Source of the DNA: JARRRD01 sp037381085
GTDB taxonomy: Bacteria > Nitrospirota > Thermodesulfovibrionia > Thermodesulfovibrionales > UBA6898
Length of the DNA stretch: 64,000 nucleotides
NCBI GenBank assembly: GCA_037381085.1
Contig: JARRRD010000004.1
Span: 1-64,000, forward strand
Direction: 5' to 3'
Shown here in pieces: positions 1-8,942 of the stretch. The notes under the pieces were generated by a model, which saw only the letters and a program-made list of their open reading frames with translations, did not search any database and was not told where the DNA came from. The translations under genes and the position numbers were made by a program. Position 1 is the first letter of the stretch. Each line of letters begins with the position of its first letter.

Positions 1-2376
1 CGCCACAGGATGTACAAGGAATACAAGGCACACAGGCCCGAAGCACCGTCCGAGCTGGTAAAGCAGCTTCCCTTTATCAGAGAGGTAGTTGCTGCGTTCA
101 ACATCCCGGTCTTCGAACTCCCCGGGTACGAGGCGGACGATCTCAGAGGGACCATCGCGAAAAAGGCCGGGACTGAAGGGGACACTGTTCTAATCGTAAC
201 CGCCGACAAGGATATGCTCCAGCTCGTCAACGAAAATATAAAGATATACGATCCGATCAAAGACAGGATTCTTGATGAGCGCTATATCAGGGAGAAATTC
301 GGCGTCGGGCCTGAAAGGGTGACGGAATACATAGCCTTGACGGGTGATACCGCTGACAACATACCGGGCATACGGGGGGTAGGGGAAAAGACCGCAAAAG
401 AGCTTCTTTCTTTGTTTGAAAATCTCGACGAGCTTCTCGCCCATCCGGACAGGATTCCGAAGGAAAGATTGAAAAAGATGGTCTCGGAAAACAGGGACGT
501 CGTACGCCTGAGCCTGGATTTGGCGACTATCGACATAGACGTTCCGGTCGAATTTCACAGAAGTGATTTTGTTCTCAGGGAGCCCGACTGGGTTTCGCTT
601 CTGCCTCTGTTCAGGCGGTTTGAATTTGTGAGCCTCCTGAAGCTCGTTCCTTCGGCGGGGACCTCTTCCCGCGATTACGAGACTGTCTCGTCGCTGGTCA
701 GGCTCGAAGAGATTCTTGGACGGCCCAAAGACGAACTCTCCTTTGACACGGAGACAACCGGCAGGAACCCGCTCACGGAACGACTTGTCGGCATCGCGCT
801 CTGCATGGAAGAGGAGAAGGCCTTTTATATTCCGGTGGGCCATTCCGGCGTCACGACTGCGGAGCAGCCTGACAAGAGAGGTGTCCTGGGGCTCCTGAAA
901 CCGCCTCTGGAAAATGAAGGGATATCGAAGATCGGCCACAACCTGAAATATGATATGACAGTGCTCGACCGGGAGGGGATCGGCGTAGCCGGTAAACTCT
1001 TTGACACCATGATCGCCGCCTACCTCCTCAACCCCAACAAGGCCAGCCACAGTCTCGATGAAGTCTCCTTCGAATACCTTTCGAAGCGGAAGAAGTCCTT
1101 CCCGGAGGTCCTGAAGAAAAGGGCCACTTTTGCCGAGGTCGGCATCCGGGAAGCCACGACCTATGCGGGGGAAGACGCCGCGCTCAGCTATGAGTTGAAA
1201 AGCGTGCTCTTCGATAAGCTCGGGGCAGCCGGTCTCGAAGGGGTCTACTTTGGAATCGAGATGCCGCTGATTGATGTTCTTATCGACATGGAGAAGTCCG
1301 GCGTCAGAATCGACGATTCCCTGTTGAAGAAAATGTCGGGAGAAATAGAGGCAGAGATGGAAAGTGTGCAAAAAAGGATTAGTCCTTCAAAAAGGACGAA
1401 AACCGGATATTCCACCAGCATGGACGTACTGGAAGAGCTTTCCGGGCTCCATGAAATGCCCAGGGAAGTCCTCCATTTCAGAAGCCTGACCAAGCTCAAA
1501 ACCACCTATCTGGACGTGCTGCCCGCCCTCATAAACCCGCAGACCGGGCGGCTGCATACCTCCTTCAACCAGACCGTGACGGCAACGGGACGGCTGAGCA
1601 GCAGCGACCCGAATCTCCAGAATATACCGGTCAGGGGGGAATGGGGACAAAGGATCAGGGAGGCCTTTATCGCCGGAGAGGGGGAAATACTCCTGTCTTC
1701 GGATTACTCTCAGGTAGAACTCAGAATACTGGCTCACATCAGCGGCGACAGAGGACTCATCGACGCATTCGCGGAAGATGTCGATATCCATTCCCGGACA
1801 GCCGCTGAATTATATGGCGTATCAATCGGCAAGGTGACAGCCGAAATGAGAAGGACTGCCAAGACGGTCAATTTCGGAGTGTTATACGGCATATCGCCCT
1901 TCGGGCTTTCAGAAGCGCTGGGTATCGGGAGAGAGGAGGCGAAACGGTACATTGCACAGTACTTTGACCGCCATCCCGGCGTCAGGGAATACATAGACAA
2001 AACGGTCGCGGAAGCAAGAGAAAATGGCTACGTCACGACGCTTCTGGGAAGAAAAAGACCGATACCCGAATTGAACAGCGCCAACAGAAATACGCGGCAG
2101 CAGGGCGAGAGACTGGCCGTGAATTCCCCCATCCAGGGAACTGCGGCGGACATCATCAAGATCGCGATGATCAATATACGGAACAGGTTCAGGCGGGAGA
2201 CCCTCAGGGCAAAGATGGTACTTCAGGTGCACGATGAGCTTCTGATTGAACTCCCTCGCGAAGAGCTGGGGGTAGCGACTGAAATCGTCAGAGACGAAAT
2301 GGAAGGAGCCTTTGATCTTGCCGTCCCTCTGAAAGTAGAGGTCGGACACGGGAAAAACTGGTCCGAGGCTCACTGA
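1..2376 (+). CDS. polA: DNA polymerase I, 5' end outside the window
   Basis: Repairs DNA and removes Okazaki primers. The frame is open through base 1 and reads R-H-R before the first Met at 10, matching the conserved exonuclease segment around YKEYKAHR, so roughly the first 60 residues are missing. All three domains are visible. The 5'-3' exonuclease has EADD and TADKDMLQLV. The 3'-5' proofreading domain has FDTETT, GHNLKYD and YAGED, so it looks active. The polymerase has SSDYSQVELRILAH, KTVNFGVLYG and VLQVHDELL. It ends in the usual place after a short basic tail. The gene downstream starts 78 bp later and probably has its own promoter. Confidence 0.97.
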   Translation, partial: RHRMYKEYKAHRPEAPSELVKQLPFIREVVAAFNIPVFELPGYEADDLRGTIAKKAGTEGDTVLIVTADKDMLQLVNENIKIYDPIKDRILDERYIREKFGVGPERVTEYIALTGDTADNIPGIRGVGEKTAKELLSLFENLDELLAHPDRIPKERLKKMVSENRDVVRLSLDLATIDIDVPVEFHRSDFVLREPDWVSLLPLFRRFEFVSLLKLVPSAGTSSRDYETVSSLVRLEEILGRPKDELSFDTETTGRNPLTERLVGIALCMEEEKAFYIPVGHSGVTTAEQPDKRGVLGLLKPPLENEGISKIGHNLKYDMTVLDREGIGVAGKLFDTMIAAYLLNPNKASHSLDEVSFEYLSKRKKSFPEVLKKRATFAEVGIREATTYAGEDAALSYELKSVLFDKLGAAGLEGVYFGIEMPLIDVLIDMEKSGVRIDDSLLKKMSGEIEAEMESVQKRISPSKRTKTGYSTSMDVLEELSGLHEMPREVLHFRSLTKLKTTYLDVLPALINPQTGRLHTSFNQTVTATGRLSSSDPNLQNIPVRGEWGQRIREAFIAGEGEILLSSDYSQVELRILAHISGDRGLIDAFAEDVDIHSRTAAELYGVSIGKVTAEMRRTAKTVNFGVLYGISPFGLSEALGIGREEAKRYIAQYFDRHPGVREYIDKTVAEARENGYVTTLLGRKRPIPELNSANRNTRQQGERLAVNSPIQGTAADIIKIAMINIRNRFRRETLRAKMVLQVHDELLIELPREELGVATEIVRDEMEGAFDLAVPLKVEVGHGKNWSEAH

Positions 2377-2420
2377 GAGGGCGCGGGGCAAAATCGCTCG
2401 ATTCATCGACATTTATCGTG

Positions 2421-2426
2421 TATAAT
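2421..2426 (+). promoter_or_regulatory. possible -10 element before the DUF4912 gene
   Basis: TATAAT lies 29 bp upstream of the ATG at 2455, in the gap after polA. I see no convincing -35 hexamer at 16-18 bp spacing, so this is a weak call. Confidence 0.35.
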
Positions 2427-2454
2427 TTGATAGAATATCGCACGTCCAATCATC

Positions 2455-3453
2455 ATGAAACCTACAATAACAGCAAAAACCGGGAAGCAGCAATCCCGTA
2501 AGAGTGCAGCGGCCGTCAAAACCGGAGAAAAGGTCACTCCTGCCAGATCCGTCAAGGGTTCCGTGACGGGGGCAGTGACAGACAAGAAGGAGAAGCCCGC
2601 CGGGGATAAAACTTCCGGTAAAAGCAGGAGTAGCAAAACAAAAAAGGTCCGCGCAAGAACTGAAGCTGCTGCTCCGCCGGCAGCGACTTCAGCACCCGGG
2701 AGGACCCCGGCAAGAAAACTCGTCTCTCCGAAGAAAACAGCCGAAAAGGTCACGGTGGAAGCGAAAAAGCCAAAAGCCGGGGCCAAAGCAGGACATGCCG
2801 GAAAGTTGAAAAAGGTTACTTTGGGGCCCGCGAAGGCCGTGACAAAGAAAGTAAAGACGGCCGGGAAATTGCCCGTGGGGAAGAAAGCCGTGAAGAGCGG
2901 ACCCGCTGTTTCTGAAAAAGAGAAGAAACCTTCAGTTCGGGCGTCCTCTAAACGGGCGGAAGCACGCCGTAACTCACTTCACCAGCCGGAGACGGAAAGT
3001 CATCCCGGTGCAGGGCATCGGCCGCCGATTAAAGAAATACTGTCTCCGGAATTGCCTGAAGAATATGGCGAAAACGAATTCTTTCTAATACCCGTTGAGC
3101 CGCGTGTTGTTTACGCGAGCTGGGAAATCACCAAAGATTCCCTGCCTGAGAAGAAGGGCGGGTTGGAAGTACGTTTCTTTGAGGTGACCCGGGGAGAATC
3201 GGGCAGGTCAAATACTCATGTCTTCCTGGACATCGCAGTCCCGAAAAGGGTCGGCGACGCCTTTTTCAATGTCGGTATACACGGCAGGGAAATAGTCGCC
3301 GAAATCGGCCATCGCGGGGCTGACGGTCATTTCAGACCTCTTCTGAGGTCCCGCAGAGTCCTCATCCCGAGCCTGCTTGGACACGATGAGTTAAGCATGG
3401 CAGCACAGTCTCTCGAAACAGGCATTTACGGGTCCAGGCCTCCCGACAAGTAG
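2455..3453 (+). CDS. DUF4912 protein with a histone-H1-like basic tail
   Basis: 332 residues in two parts. Residues 1 to about 185 are low-complexity and rich in Lys, Ala, Pro and Thr, with repeated KKA/AKK/KPKA-type blocks like bacterial histone-H1 tails. Residues about 190-325 form a DUF4912 domain, including an FFLIPVEPRVVYASWEIT-like start and a FFNVGIHGREIV-like segment. DUF4912 has no established function; the domain resembles a beta-sandwich binding module. The tail suggests nucleic-acid or polyphosphate binding (inference). The DksA-like protein at 6910-7521 carries a similar tail. No signal peptide is seen, so it is probably cytoplasmic. Confidence 0.85.
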   Translation: MKPTITAKTGKQQSRKSAAAVKTGEKVTPARSVKGSVTGAVTDKKEKPAGDKTSGKSRSSKTKKVRARTEAAAPPAATSAPGRTPARKLVSPKKTAEKVTVEAKKPKAGAKAGHAGKLKKVTLGPAKAVTKKVKTAGKLPVGKKAVKSGPAVSEKEKKPSVRASSKRAEARRNSLHQPETESHPGAGHRPPIKEILSPELPEEYGENEFFLIPVEPRVVYASWEITKDSLPEKKGGLEVRFFEVTRGESGRSNTHVFLDIAVPKRVGDAFFNVGIHGREIVAEIGHRGADGHFRPLLRSRRVLIPSLLGHDELSMAAQSLETGIYGSRPPDK

Positions 3454-3638
3454 AGAGGCATGCCTTGCGACTTCCGGGGAGTCTTCCATGCCGGTTCCCC
3501 TTTCCATGATCCGACAATTGTGTTTTTAAATCCTGATATTGTAAAATTAACGGACATTTCCTGAAAAATCCATACTGTCATGGAGCCAGGAACGCCCCGG
3601 GAGGGGCATTGTGTTTTCAGGAGCCCGGGTTTTTTTCA

Positions 3639-3809
3639 ATGAAGGAAGAACTGAGGGAAGAGATGATTAGAAAAGCTGTGGATGGAAAGCTTTCCTGCGC
3701 GGCCGCCATGGAGATCGCCCGGTCTCTTGGTCTGAAGTTCAGAGAAGTCGGAGATGCGGCCAACGAACTCGGCATCAAGATCAAGAACTGTCAGCTCGGT
3801 TGTTTTTGA
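3639..3809 (+). CDS. small conserved protein with an NCQLGCF C-terminus
   Basis: 56 residues if the ATG at 3639 is used. An in-frame TTG at 3609 would add ten residues that look non-coding (poly-Phe from a T run). AGGAG at 3619-3623 could serve as RBS, though the spacing of 15 is long. The body looks like a short helical, winged-helix-like unit (AAMEIARSLGLKFREVGDAA). It ends in two cysteines (NCQLGCF), which could bind a metal or form a redox pair. Its last base overlaps the ATG of the cytochrome assembly gene at 3809, so the two are probably co-translated. A short GC hairpin (3594-3607) precedes it. I recognise the type as a conserved hypothetical; no function is assigned. Confidence 0.7.
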   Translation: MKEELREEMIRKAVDGKLSCAAAMEIARSLGLKFREVGDAANELGIKIKNCQLGCF

Positions 3810-4621
3810 TGGAAGTGATGCTTTTCGAGATCGCTCTCACCTTCTACTTCGCCTCGGCAATTGTCTGCGTACTGGAGCTTTTCAAGGGGACGAAGACCAC
3901 GTCTGTCATCATGCTCGTTCTCGCCGTAATAGGTTTTCTCTTCCACACATCCGATATTGTCGCAAGATATGTTATTTCCGGACATATTCCGATAGCAAAC
4001 CTGCACGAGGCGACTTCCTTTTTTGCCTGGTGTATAGTGTTCATTTTCTTCGTCCTCGAGTACCGCTACAGGCTGGGGCTGCTGGGTTCTTTTATCATGC
4101 CGGTTGTGTTCGTCCTTATGTTTTCGTCGTCCGTCCTTCCCCGCAAGATGGAGCCGTTAAGCCCGGTGCTTCAGAGCTACTGGCTCGGGATACACACCGT
4201 GCTGGCCTTTCTGGGAGACGCGGCCTTCGCAATGGCTTTCGGCGTAGGAATCATGTACCTCCTGCAGGAGCACTATGTGAAATCAAAGCGTCTGGGGGGA
4301 CTCTTTGAAAGACTGCCCAGCCTCCAGATACTGGACGAAATAAACTACAGGCTTATTACCATGGGTTTTCCCCTCCTCACGCTGGCGATCATCACCGGAG
4401 CGATATGGGCGGAAAACGCCTGGGGCAAATACTGGCAATGGGACCCCAAGGAGGTCTGGTCGCTGATCACCTGGCTGATCTATGCAGCCGTTCTCCACCT
4501 CAGGCTCACGGCCGGATGGAGAGGCAGACGGGCCGCGATACTGGCCATAATAGGGTTTGTGGTCGTTTTGTTCACCTTCTTCGGAGTCAATTTCATGCTT
4601 AAGAGCATGCATACGTTCTGA
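3809..4621 (+). CDS. ccsA: CcsA/CcsB-type cytochrome c assembly membrane protein
   Basis: About 270 residues with eight or so hydrophobic helices. It carries the tryptophan-rich haem-handling motif WGKYWQWDPKEVWS near residue 210, the hallmark of the CcsA/CcmC/CcmF family, with conserved histidines in neighbouring segments. The family delivers haem to apocytochrome c on the outside of the inner membrane (system II), but a HemX-like role in stabilising HemA is also proposed for members adjacent to hemA. I use the ATG at 3809 rather than the upstream TTG at 3800. Its stop overlaps the hemA start by one base (TGATG), implying translational coupling between haem synthesis and haem delivery. No ccs1/resB partner is in the window. 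Confidence 0.88.
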   Translation: MEVMLFEIALTFYFASAIVCVLELFKGTKTTSVIMLVLAVIGFLFHTSDIVARYVISGHIPIANLHEATSFFAWCIVFIFFVLEYRYRLGLLGSFIMPVVFVLMFSSSVLPRKMEPLSPVLQSYWLGIHTVLAFLGDAAFAMAFGVGIMYLLQEHYVKSKRLGGLFERLPSLQILDEINYRLITMGFPLLTLAIITGAIWAENAWGKYWQWDPKEVWSLITWLIYAAVLHLRLTAGWRGRRAAILAIIGFVVVLFTFFGVNFMLKSMHTF

Positions 4622-5886
4622 TGAAAGTTCTCGTCATAGGATTAAACCACAAGACAGCCAATGTAGATGTAAGGGAGAAGCTGGCCTTTAACGGACCCAA
4701 GCTTGAGCAGGGAATCTTCGGTCTGCATAAGCTGCCCGGAATAAGAGAAGTAGCGGTGCTTTCCACATGCAACAGGGTGGAAATCTATGCATGTGTGAAT
4801 AACAAAGGGGCGTCAACCGATATAATGGATTTTCTTGCGGACCTCCACGGATTGAAGAGGGCGGACTTCGAAAAATCCCTTTACGCGCTGAATGATTTCG
4901 ATGCCGTGAGGCACATTTTCAGGGTATCCTCGAGCCTCGATTCGATGGTGCTTGGTGAACCGCAGATTCTCGGACAGATCAAGGACGCCTTCGAGTTTGC
5001 CTTGGAAAAGAAAACAACCGGTGTTCTCTTGAACAAACTGATGAAAAAAGCCATTTCCACGGCGAAAAGGGTGAGGACGGAGACGCGGATCGCCGAGAAC
5101 GCCGTCTCGATAAGCTTTGCCGCGGTCGAGCTTGCCAAGAAGATATTTACTGAACTTGCCGACAAGTCTTTTATGCTTCTCGGGGCCGGAGAGATGGCCG
5201 AACTCGCTTCCCGTCATCTGGTAAATAACGGCGTGCGGACGGTAATGGTCGTTAACAGGACCTATGAACGGGGCTGCGAGCTTGCACAGGAATTCAACGG
5301 CAAACCCGTAAGGTTCGAAAATTTTCTTCAGGAACTGGTCTATGCCGATATCATAATCTGTTCAACAGGAGCCCCTTCGTACGTCCTTCATAAAGACCAG
5401 ATGCAGAAGGTGATGAAAGAACGGAAACACAGGCCTGTTTTTGTCATCGACATCTCGGTACCCAGGAACATAGATCCCGAGATAAACAAGATAGACGACG
5501 TTTACCTTTACGACGTCGATGACCTGCAGGAGGTCGTGGACCAAAATATCCACGGGAGGAAAAAAGAGGCGGAGAGGGCGGAATCGATCATAGACGAAGA
5601 GGTTCAAAAATTCGGCAAATGGATTTCCTCCCTCGATTCGGTGCCCGTCATCGTCGCCCTGCGGCAGAAGGCCGAAGAGATAAAGAGGGAAGAGATAGAG
5701 AAGTTCAGGAACAGGTGCCCGGGTCTGGGAGAGGAACAGGCCAGGGCCGTGGAATATCTGGCAAGTGCGGTGGTCAACAAGCTAATCCATCCGCCCACGG
5801 TTGCCCTCAAGGAAGATACGGAAGACAGGGACGAGCTGATCGCCACCATAAAGAAATTGTACGGCATAAACGGCGAAGATGATTGA
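4621..5886 (+). CDS. hemA: glutamyl-tRNA reductase
   Basis: 421 residues, normal family length. First committed step of C5-pathway tetrapyrrole synthesis: NADPH reduction of Glu-tRNA(Glu) to glutamate-1-semialdehyde. The catalytic Cys lies in LSTCNRVEIY (about residue 50). GLNHKTA is at the N-terminus, LGEPQILGQIKDAF follows, and a Rossmann motif GAGEMAELA sits near residue 190. The C-terminal dimerisation helix is present. It overlaps the preceding ccsA-like gene by one base and is followed 24 bp later by hemC, so the three form one haem/cytochrome operon. Confidence 0.97.
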   Translation: MKVLVIGLNHKTANVDVREKLAFNGPKLEQGIFGLHKLPGIREVAVLSTCNRVEIYACVNNKGASTDIMDFLADLHGLKRADFEKSLYALNDFDAVRHIFRVSSSLDSMVLGEPQILGQIKDAFEFALEKKTTGVLLNKLMKKAISTAKRVRTETRIAENAVSISFAAVELAKKIFTELADKSFMLLGAGEMAELASRHLVNNGVRTVMVVNRTYERGCELAQEFNGKPVRFENFLQELVYADIIICSTGAPSYVLHKDQMQKVMKERKHRPVFVIDISVPRNIDPEINKIDDVYLYDVDDLQEVVDQNIHGRKKEAERAESIIDEEVQKFGKWISSLDSVPVIVALRQKAEEIKREEIEKFRNRCPGLGEEQARAVEYLASAVVNKLIHPPTVALKEDTEDRDELIATIKKLYGINGEDD

Positions 5887-5910
5887 AATCAGGGAGGCTT
5901 CGATATATTC

Positions 5911-6894
5911 ATGAAGAATAAAGTCGTAATAGGCACTCGTGGCAGTAAACTCGCACTGTGGCAGGCCGAGTGGATAAAGTCAGAGCTTCAGAGGATGAAC
6001 CCCGGGCTCGCGGTGGAGTTGAACAAGATAAAGACCACCGGGGACAAGATCCTCGACGTACCGCTCGCGAAGGTAGGCGGCAAGGGGCTTTTCGTCAAGG
6101 AGATAGAGGAGGCGCTGCTGAGCGGTGAAGCCGACCTCGCGGTCCATAGCATGAAAGATGTGCCCACCGAATTTCCCTCGGGGCTCCACCTCGCGGTTAT
6201 CTGCAAGAGGGAAGACCCCAGTGATGCGTTCATTTCCGGAATTCAGGATTCACAATTCACGATCAGTGATTTCAAAGCCCTCCCGCAGGGAGCAGCAGTG
6301 GGAACCAGCAGTTTGAGGAGGTCATGCCAGCTCCTTCATATAAGACCTGACCTCAAGATAGTACAACTCCGTGGGAATCTGGACACGAGGCTCAGAAAGC
6401 TCGATGAGGGGCAGTTCGATGCAATCATCCTTGCGGCTGCGGGTGTAAAAAGACTCGGGTGGGCCGCAAGGATAACGGAAATTCTCCCGCCCGAAATAAG
6501 CCTTCCCGCCATAGGACAGGGGGCCATCGGCATCGAATGCAGAACGGAGGACGATTTCATCAACGGACTTATTGCGCCGCTGGACCATCCGGAGACATCG
6601 GTCTGTGTAAGAGCGGAGCGAGCCTGCCTGAAAAAACTCGAAGGCGGATGCCAGGTACCGATTGCGGCGCACGCAGGGTTAAGAGGCGGCCAGGAGAAGA
6701 TGGAATTGTTGATAATCGACGGCCTCGTAGGCAGCGTGTCGGGGGACCGGATCATCAAAAGCCATATAGAGGGAAGACGGGAGGATGCCGGGATTCTCGG
6801 AACAAGGCTTGGCGAAGACTTGCTGGCAAAAGGAGCGGACAAGATCCTCGCCGAGGTTTACGGAAGAGATTTCAACAAGGTCGACCTGCCTTAG
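5911..6894 (+). CDS. hemC: hydroxymethylbilane synthase (porphobilinogen deaminase)
   Basis: 327 residues. Condenses four porphobilinogens to hydroxymethylbilane. Family marks: IGTRGSKLALWQA at the N-terminus, KDVPTE, GTSSLRRSCQL, LRGNLDTRLRKL, and the dipyrromethane-cofactor Cys in LEGGCQVPIAA. An AGGGAGG run precedes the ATG at a slightly long spacing. hemD or a cobA-hemD fusion, often next in line, is absent here; the next gene is convergent and begins 16 bp away. Confidence 0.97.
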   Translation: MKNKVVIGTRGSKLALWQAEWIKSELQRMNPGLAVELNKIKTTGDKILDVPLAKVGGKGLFVKEIEEALLSGEADLAVHSMKDVPTEFPSGLHLAVICKREDPSDAFISGIQDSQFTISDFKALPQGAAVGTSSLRRSCQLLHIRPDLKIVQLRGNLDTRLRKLDEGQFDAIILAAAGVKRLGWAARITEILPPEISLPAIGQGAIGIECRTEDDFINGLIAPLDHPETSVCVRAERACLKKLEGGCQVPIAAHAGLRGGQEKMELLIIDGLVGSVSGDRIIKSHIEGRREDAGILGTRLGEDLLAKGADKILAEVYGRDFNKVDLP

Positions 6895-6909
6895 TCAGAA
6901 TTATTTCGA

Positions 6910-7521
6910 CTACAGACCCGACTGCACTTTACCGATCGCTTCGAGCTTTTCTTTTCTGTCCTGGCAGTTCCTGCAAAGGGTCGCGGTCGGAAGGACGTTC
7001 AACCTCTTTTCGCCGATCTCTTCTCCGCATTCCTCGCATATGCCGTAACTGCCGTCGTCTATCTTGCGCAGCGCTTCATCGATATCGAGCAGATTCTGCC
7101 TGTGGGACGCAAGCCTCATAAGGTTGACATCCTCAGAAATGTCTACTACGGCGAGGTCCCCCTCGTCCAGGGCGGTATCGACAAGCTGACGGTTTTCGCC
7201 GCTTATATATTTTGCAATTTCGTCCTTTGCTTCCTTTATTATCGCCTCTCTCTTATCCAGCAAAGACCTTCTCAGCTCGTGGAGCCTGTCCGGCTTTGCC
7301 GTTTGCTTCTTTCCCGCCTTCTTGCGGCCGGCGGTCTTCTTCGCGACAGAATCAGCGGCAGCACGAACTTTCTTCTTTTCCGGTTTGGTCACGTTTGAAC
7401 CTTTCGCGGCAGCTTTATTGCGACGCGAGACCGCCCCCGGGCTCTTCCCGGCGGTCTTGCCTGCCGAAACGGAAGAGCCTGTCTTCTTCACGGCGGTTTT
7501 TTTCTTCTTTACGGCGGCCAT
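6910..7521 (-). CDS. DksA/TraR-family zinc-finger protein with a basic N-terminal tail
   Basis: 203 residues. The C-terminal half has the DksA/TraR features: a coiled-coil segment (LHELRRSLLDKREAIIKEAK onward) and a four-cysteine zinc finger, CEECG...CRNC. Family members bind the RNA polymerase secondary channel and alter promoter response, in DksA together with ppGpp. The acidic DxxDxA tip typical of DksA is not clearly conserved, so a general DksA/TraR call is safer than dksA. Residues 1-80 are an unusual Lys/Ala-rich H1-like tail. It is the last gene of the rpsB-tsf-pyrH-frr run. Confidence 0.85.
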   Translation of the reverse strand: MAAVKKKKTAVKKTGSSVSAGKTAGKSPGAVSRRNKAAAKGSNVTKPEKKKVRAAADSVAKKTAGRKKAGKKQTAKPDRLHELRRSLLDKREAIIKEAKDEIAKYISGENRQLVDTALDEGDLAVVDISEDVNLMRLASHRQNLLDIDEALRKIDDGSYGICEECGEEIGEKRLNVLPTATLCRNCQDRKEKLEAIGKVQSGL

Positions 7522-7523
7522 TA

Positions 7524-7661
7524 TTATTTCGGTTCTTCCTGCCCGGTCTCTTCCTTGAAGACTTCAATGATACTTCTTACCTTGATGCCCGCCTGTTGCA
7601 ACGCCTTCTGGACATCAGGGAGTTTTGCGTCCTCCACCTTTACCACAAAATTGCTGTTCAC
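7524..7661 (-). CDS. 45-residue ORF between frr and the dksA-like gene
   Basis: A GTG start (7661) immediately follows the frr stop (TAA at 7664-7662) with no gap, and GGAGGT sits just upstream inside the end of frr. The stop TAA is at 7526-7524, two bases before the DksA-like ATG. The product begins MNSNFVVKVEDAKLPDVQ and continues as a short alpha/beta unit (KALQQAGIKVRSIIEVFKEE). The exact fit between two co-directional genes, with a good RBS, argues that it is translated. I do not recognise the family. The hydrophobic/charged pattern resembles a small ferredoxin-fold half. Confidence 0.6.
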   Translation of the reverse strand: MNSNFVVKVEDAKLPDVQKALQQAGIKVRSIIEVFKEETGQEEPK

Positions 7662-8219
7662 TTACACCTCCATGATTTCTTTTTCCTTGTGTTCCAGGAT
7701 CTCATCCGCCTTCTTCACAAAGGAATCCGTGATTTTCTGTATCTCTTCCTGCTCCTTCTTGGCGTCGTCTTCACTCAGGTGCTTGTCCTTCTCAAGTTTC
7801 TTCAGTTCGTCGTTCGCATCCCTTCTTATGTTCCGTATCGCGACCTTGGCCTCTTCGGTCCTCTTCCTCACCACCTTGACCAGCTGTTTCCTCCTGTCTT
7901 CCGTGAGAATGGGGATATTTATCCGTATAAGCTTGCCGTCGTTCATCGGTGTAAGTCCGAGGTCCGACTTCATGATGGCCTTTTCGATATCGGGGATGAT
8001 GCGCTGCTCCCATGGCTGTATGGCAATCTGCCTGCTCTCGGGGACGCTGAGACTCGCAAGCTGCTGAAGGGGCGTTATGGTCCCGTAATAATTCACCGAA
8101 ATCCCTTCAAGGAGCGAAAGACTGGCCCTACCGGTCCTGACAGAACCGAACTCCTTCTTCAGTGCCTCTATCGCACCGTTCATCCTCTCACTTGTCTTTT
8201 TTCTTAGCTCCGGCTCCAT
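7662..8219 (-). CDS. frr: ribosome recycling factor
   Basis: 185 residues, the normal length. Splits post-termination ribosomes with EF-G. Conserved stretches include KEFGSVRTGRAS, NYYGTITPLQQLA, QPWEQRIIPDIEKAI and the C-terminal helix region of domain I. Its start lies 32 bp inside the end of pyrH, an overlap that suggests translational coupling. The order rpsB-tsf-pyrH-frr is the classical bacterial one. Confidence 0.97.
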   Translation of the reverse strand: MEPELRKKTSERMNGAIEALKKEFGSVRTGRASLSLLEGISVNYYGTITPLQQLASLSVPESRQIAIQPWEQRIIPDIEKAIMKSDLGLTPMNDGKLIRINIPILTEDRRKQLVKVVRKRTEEAKVAIRNIRRDANDELKKLEKDKHLSEDDAKKEQEEIQKITDSFVKKADEILEHKEKEIMEV

Positions 8220-8934
8220 TGTTCCCCCTTACGATCGTCCCTATGTTCTTCCCCTCGATTACCTTCCGTATATTTCCCTTGCCCTTTAAATTAAATACCA
8301 CAATAGGAAGGTTGTTGTCCATACATAAAGACACGGCGGTCGAGTCCATCACCCGGAGCCCCTTCTTCAGCACTTCCAGATAGGTGAGCTGTTTGTACTT
8401 CTTTGCCTTGGGGTCTTTGACAGGGTCGGAAGAATATACGCCATCCACCTTGGTCCCCTTGAGGATGACATCCGCGCCTATCTCCATCGCTCTCAGGGCG
8501 GCAGCGGTATCCGTCGTAAAATACGGGTTGCCCGTCCCCGCCGCGAAAATGACGATCCTTCCCTTTTCCAGATGCCTCACCGCCCTGCGCCGTATGTACG
8601 GCTCGGCAAGCTCCCTCATTTCGATTGCGGACTGCACCCTGGTCGGAAGGTCATATTTTTCGAGCGCGTTCTGGAGCGCAAGAGCGTTTATGACGGTAGC
8701 CAGCATTCCCATGTAGTCGGCGGAAGCCCTCTCCATCCCCTCGAGGCTCGCCTGGACCCCCCGGAAAATATTGCCCCCGCCTATGACGATGGACAGATGG
8801 ACCCCCATGGAGGCAATTTCCTTAATCTCCCTCGCGAGGAAATCCACGGTCCCGGCGTCGATTCCGTACCCCTTGTCTCCCATCAGGGCCTCCCCGCTGA
8901 GTTTCAGGAGGATTCTTTTATAGCGCAAAGGCAT
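8188..8934 (-). CDS. pyrH: UMP kinase
   Basis: Phosphorylates UMP to UDP; amino-acid-kinase fold, hexameric and UTP/GTP-regulated in the family. Visible: KRILLKLSGEAL near the N-terminus, VIGGGNIFRG, GTGNPYFTTDTAAALRA (nucleotide and phosphate binding) and KVDGVYS. I place the start at the ATG 8934 (MPLRYKRIL), eight bases after the tsf stop and preceded by AGGATTAGGA, rather than the upstream TTG at 8949, which would overlap tsf. The C-terminus has a short Lys-rich extension (GAKKKDK). Confidence 0.96.
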   Translation of the reverse strand: MPLRYKRILLKLSGEALMGDKGYGIDAGTVDFLAREIKEIASMGVHLSIVIGGGNIFRGVQASLEGMERASADYMGMLATVINALALQNALEKYDLPTRVQSAIEMRELAEPYIRRRAVRHLEKGRIVIFAAGTGNPYFTTDTAAALRAMEIGADVILKGTKVDGVYSSDPVKDPKAKKYKQLTYLEVLKKGLRVMDSTAVSLCMDNNLPIVVFNLKGKGNIRKVIEGKNIGTIVRGNNGAGAKKKDK

Positions 8935-8942
8935 TCCTAATC

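Noticed and set aside
190..1371. 393-residue minus-strand frame inside polA
   Set aside because: Antisense of conserved polA domains, with no start signals.
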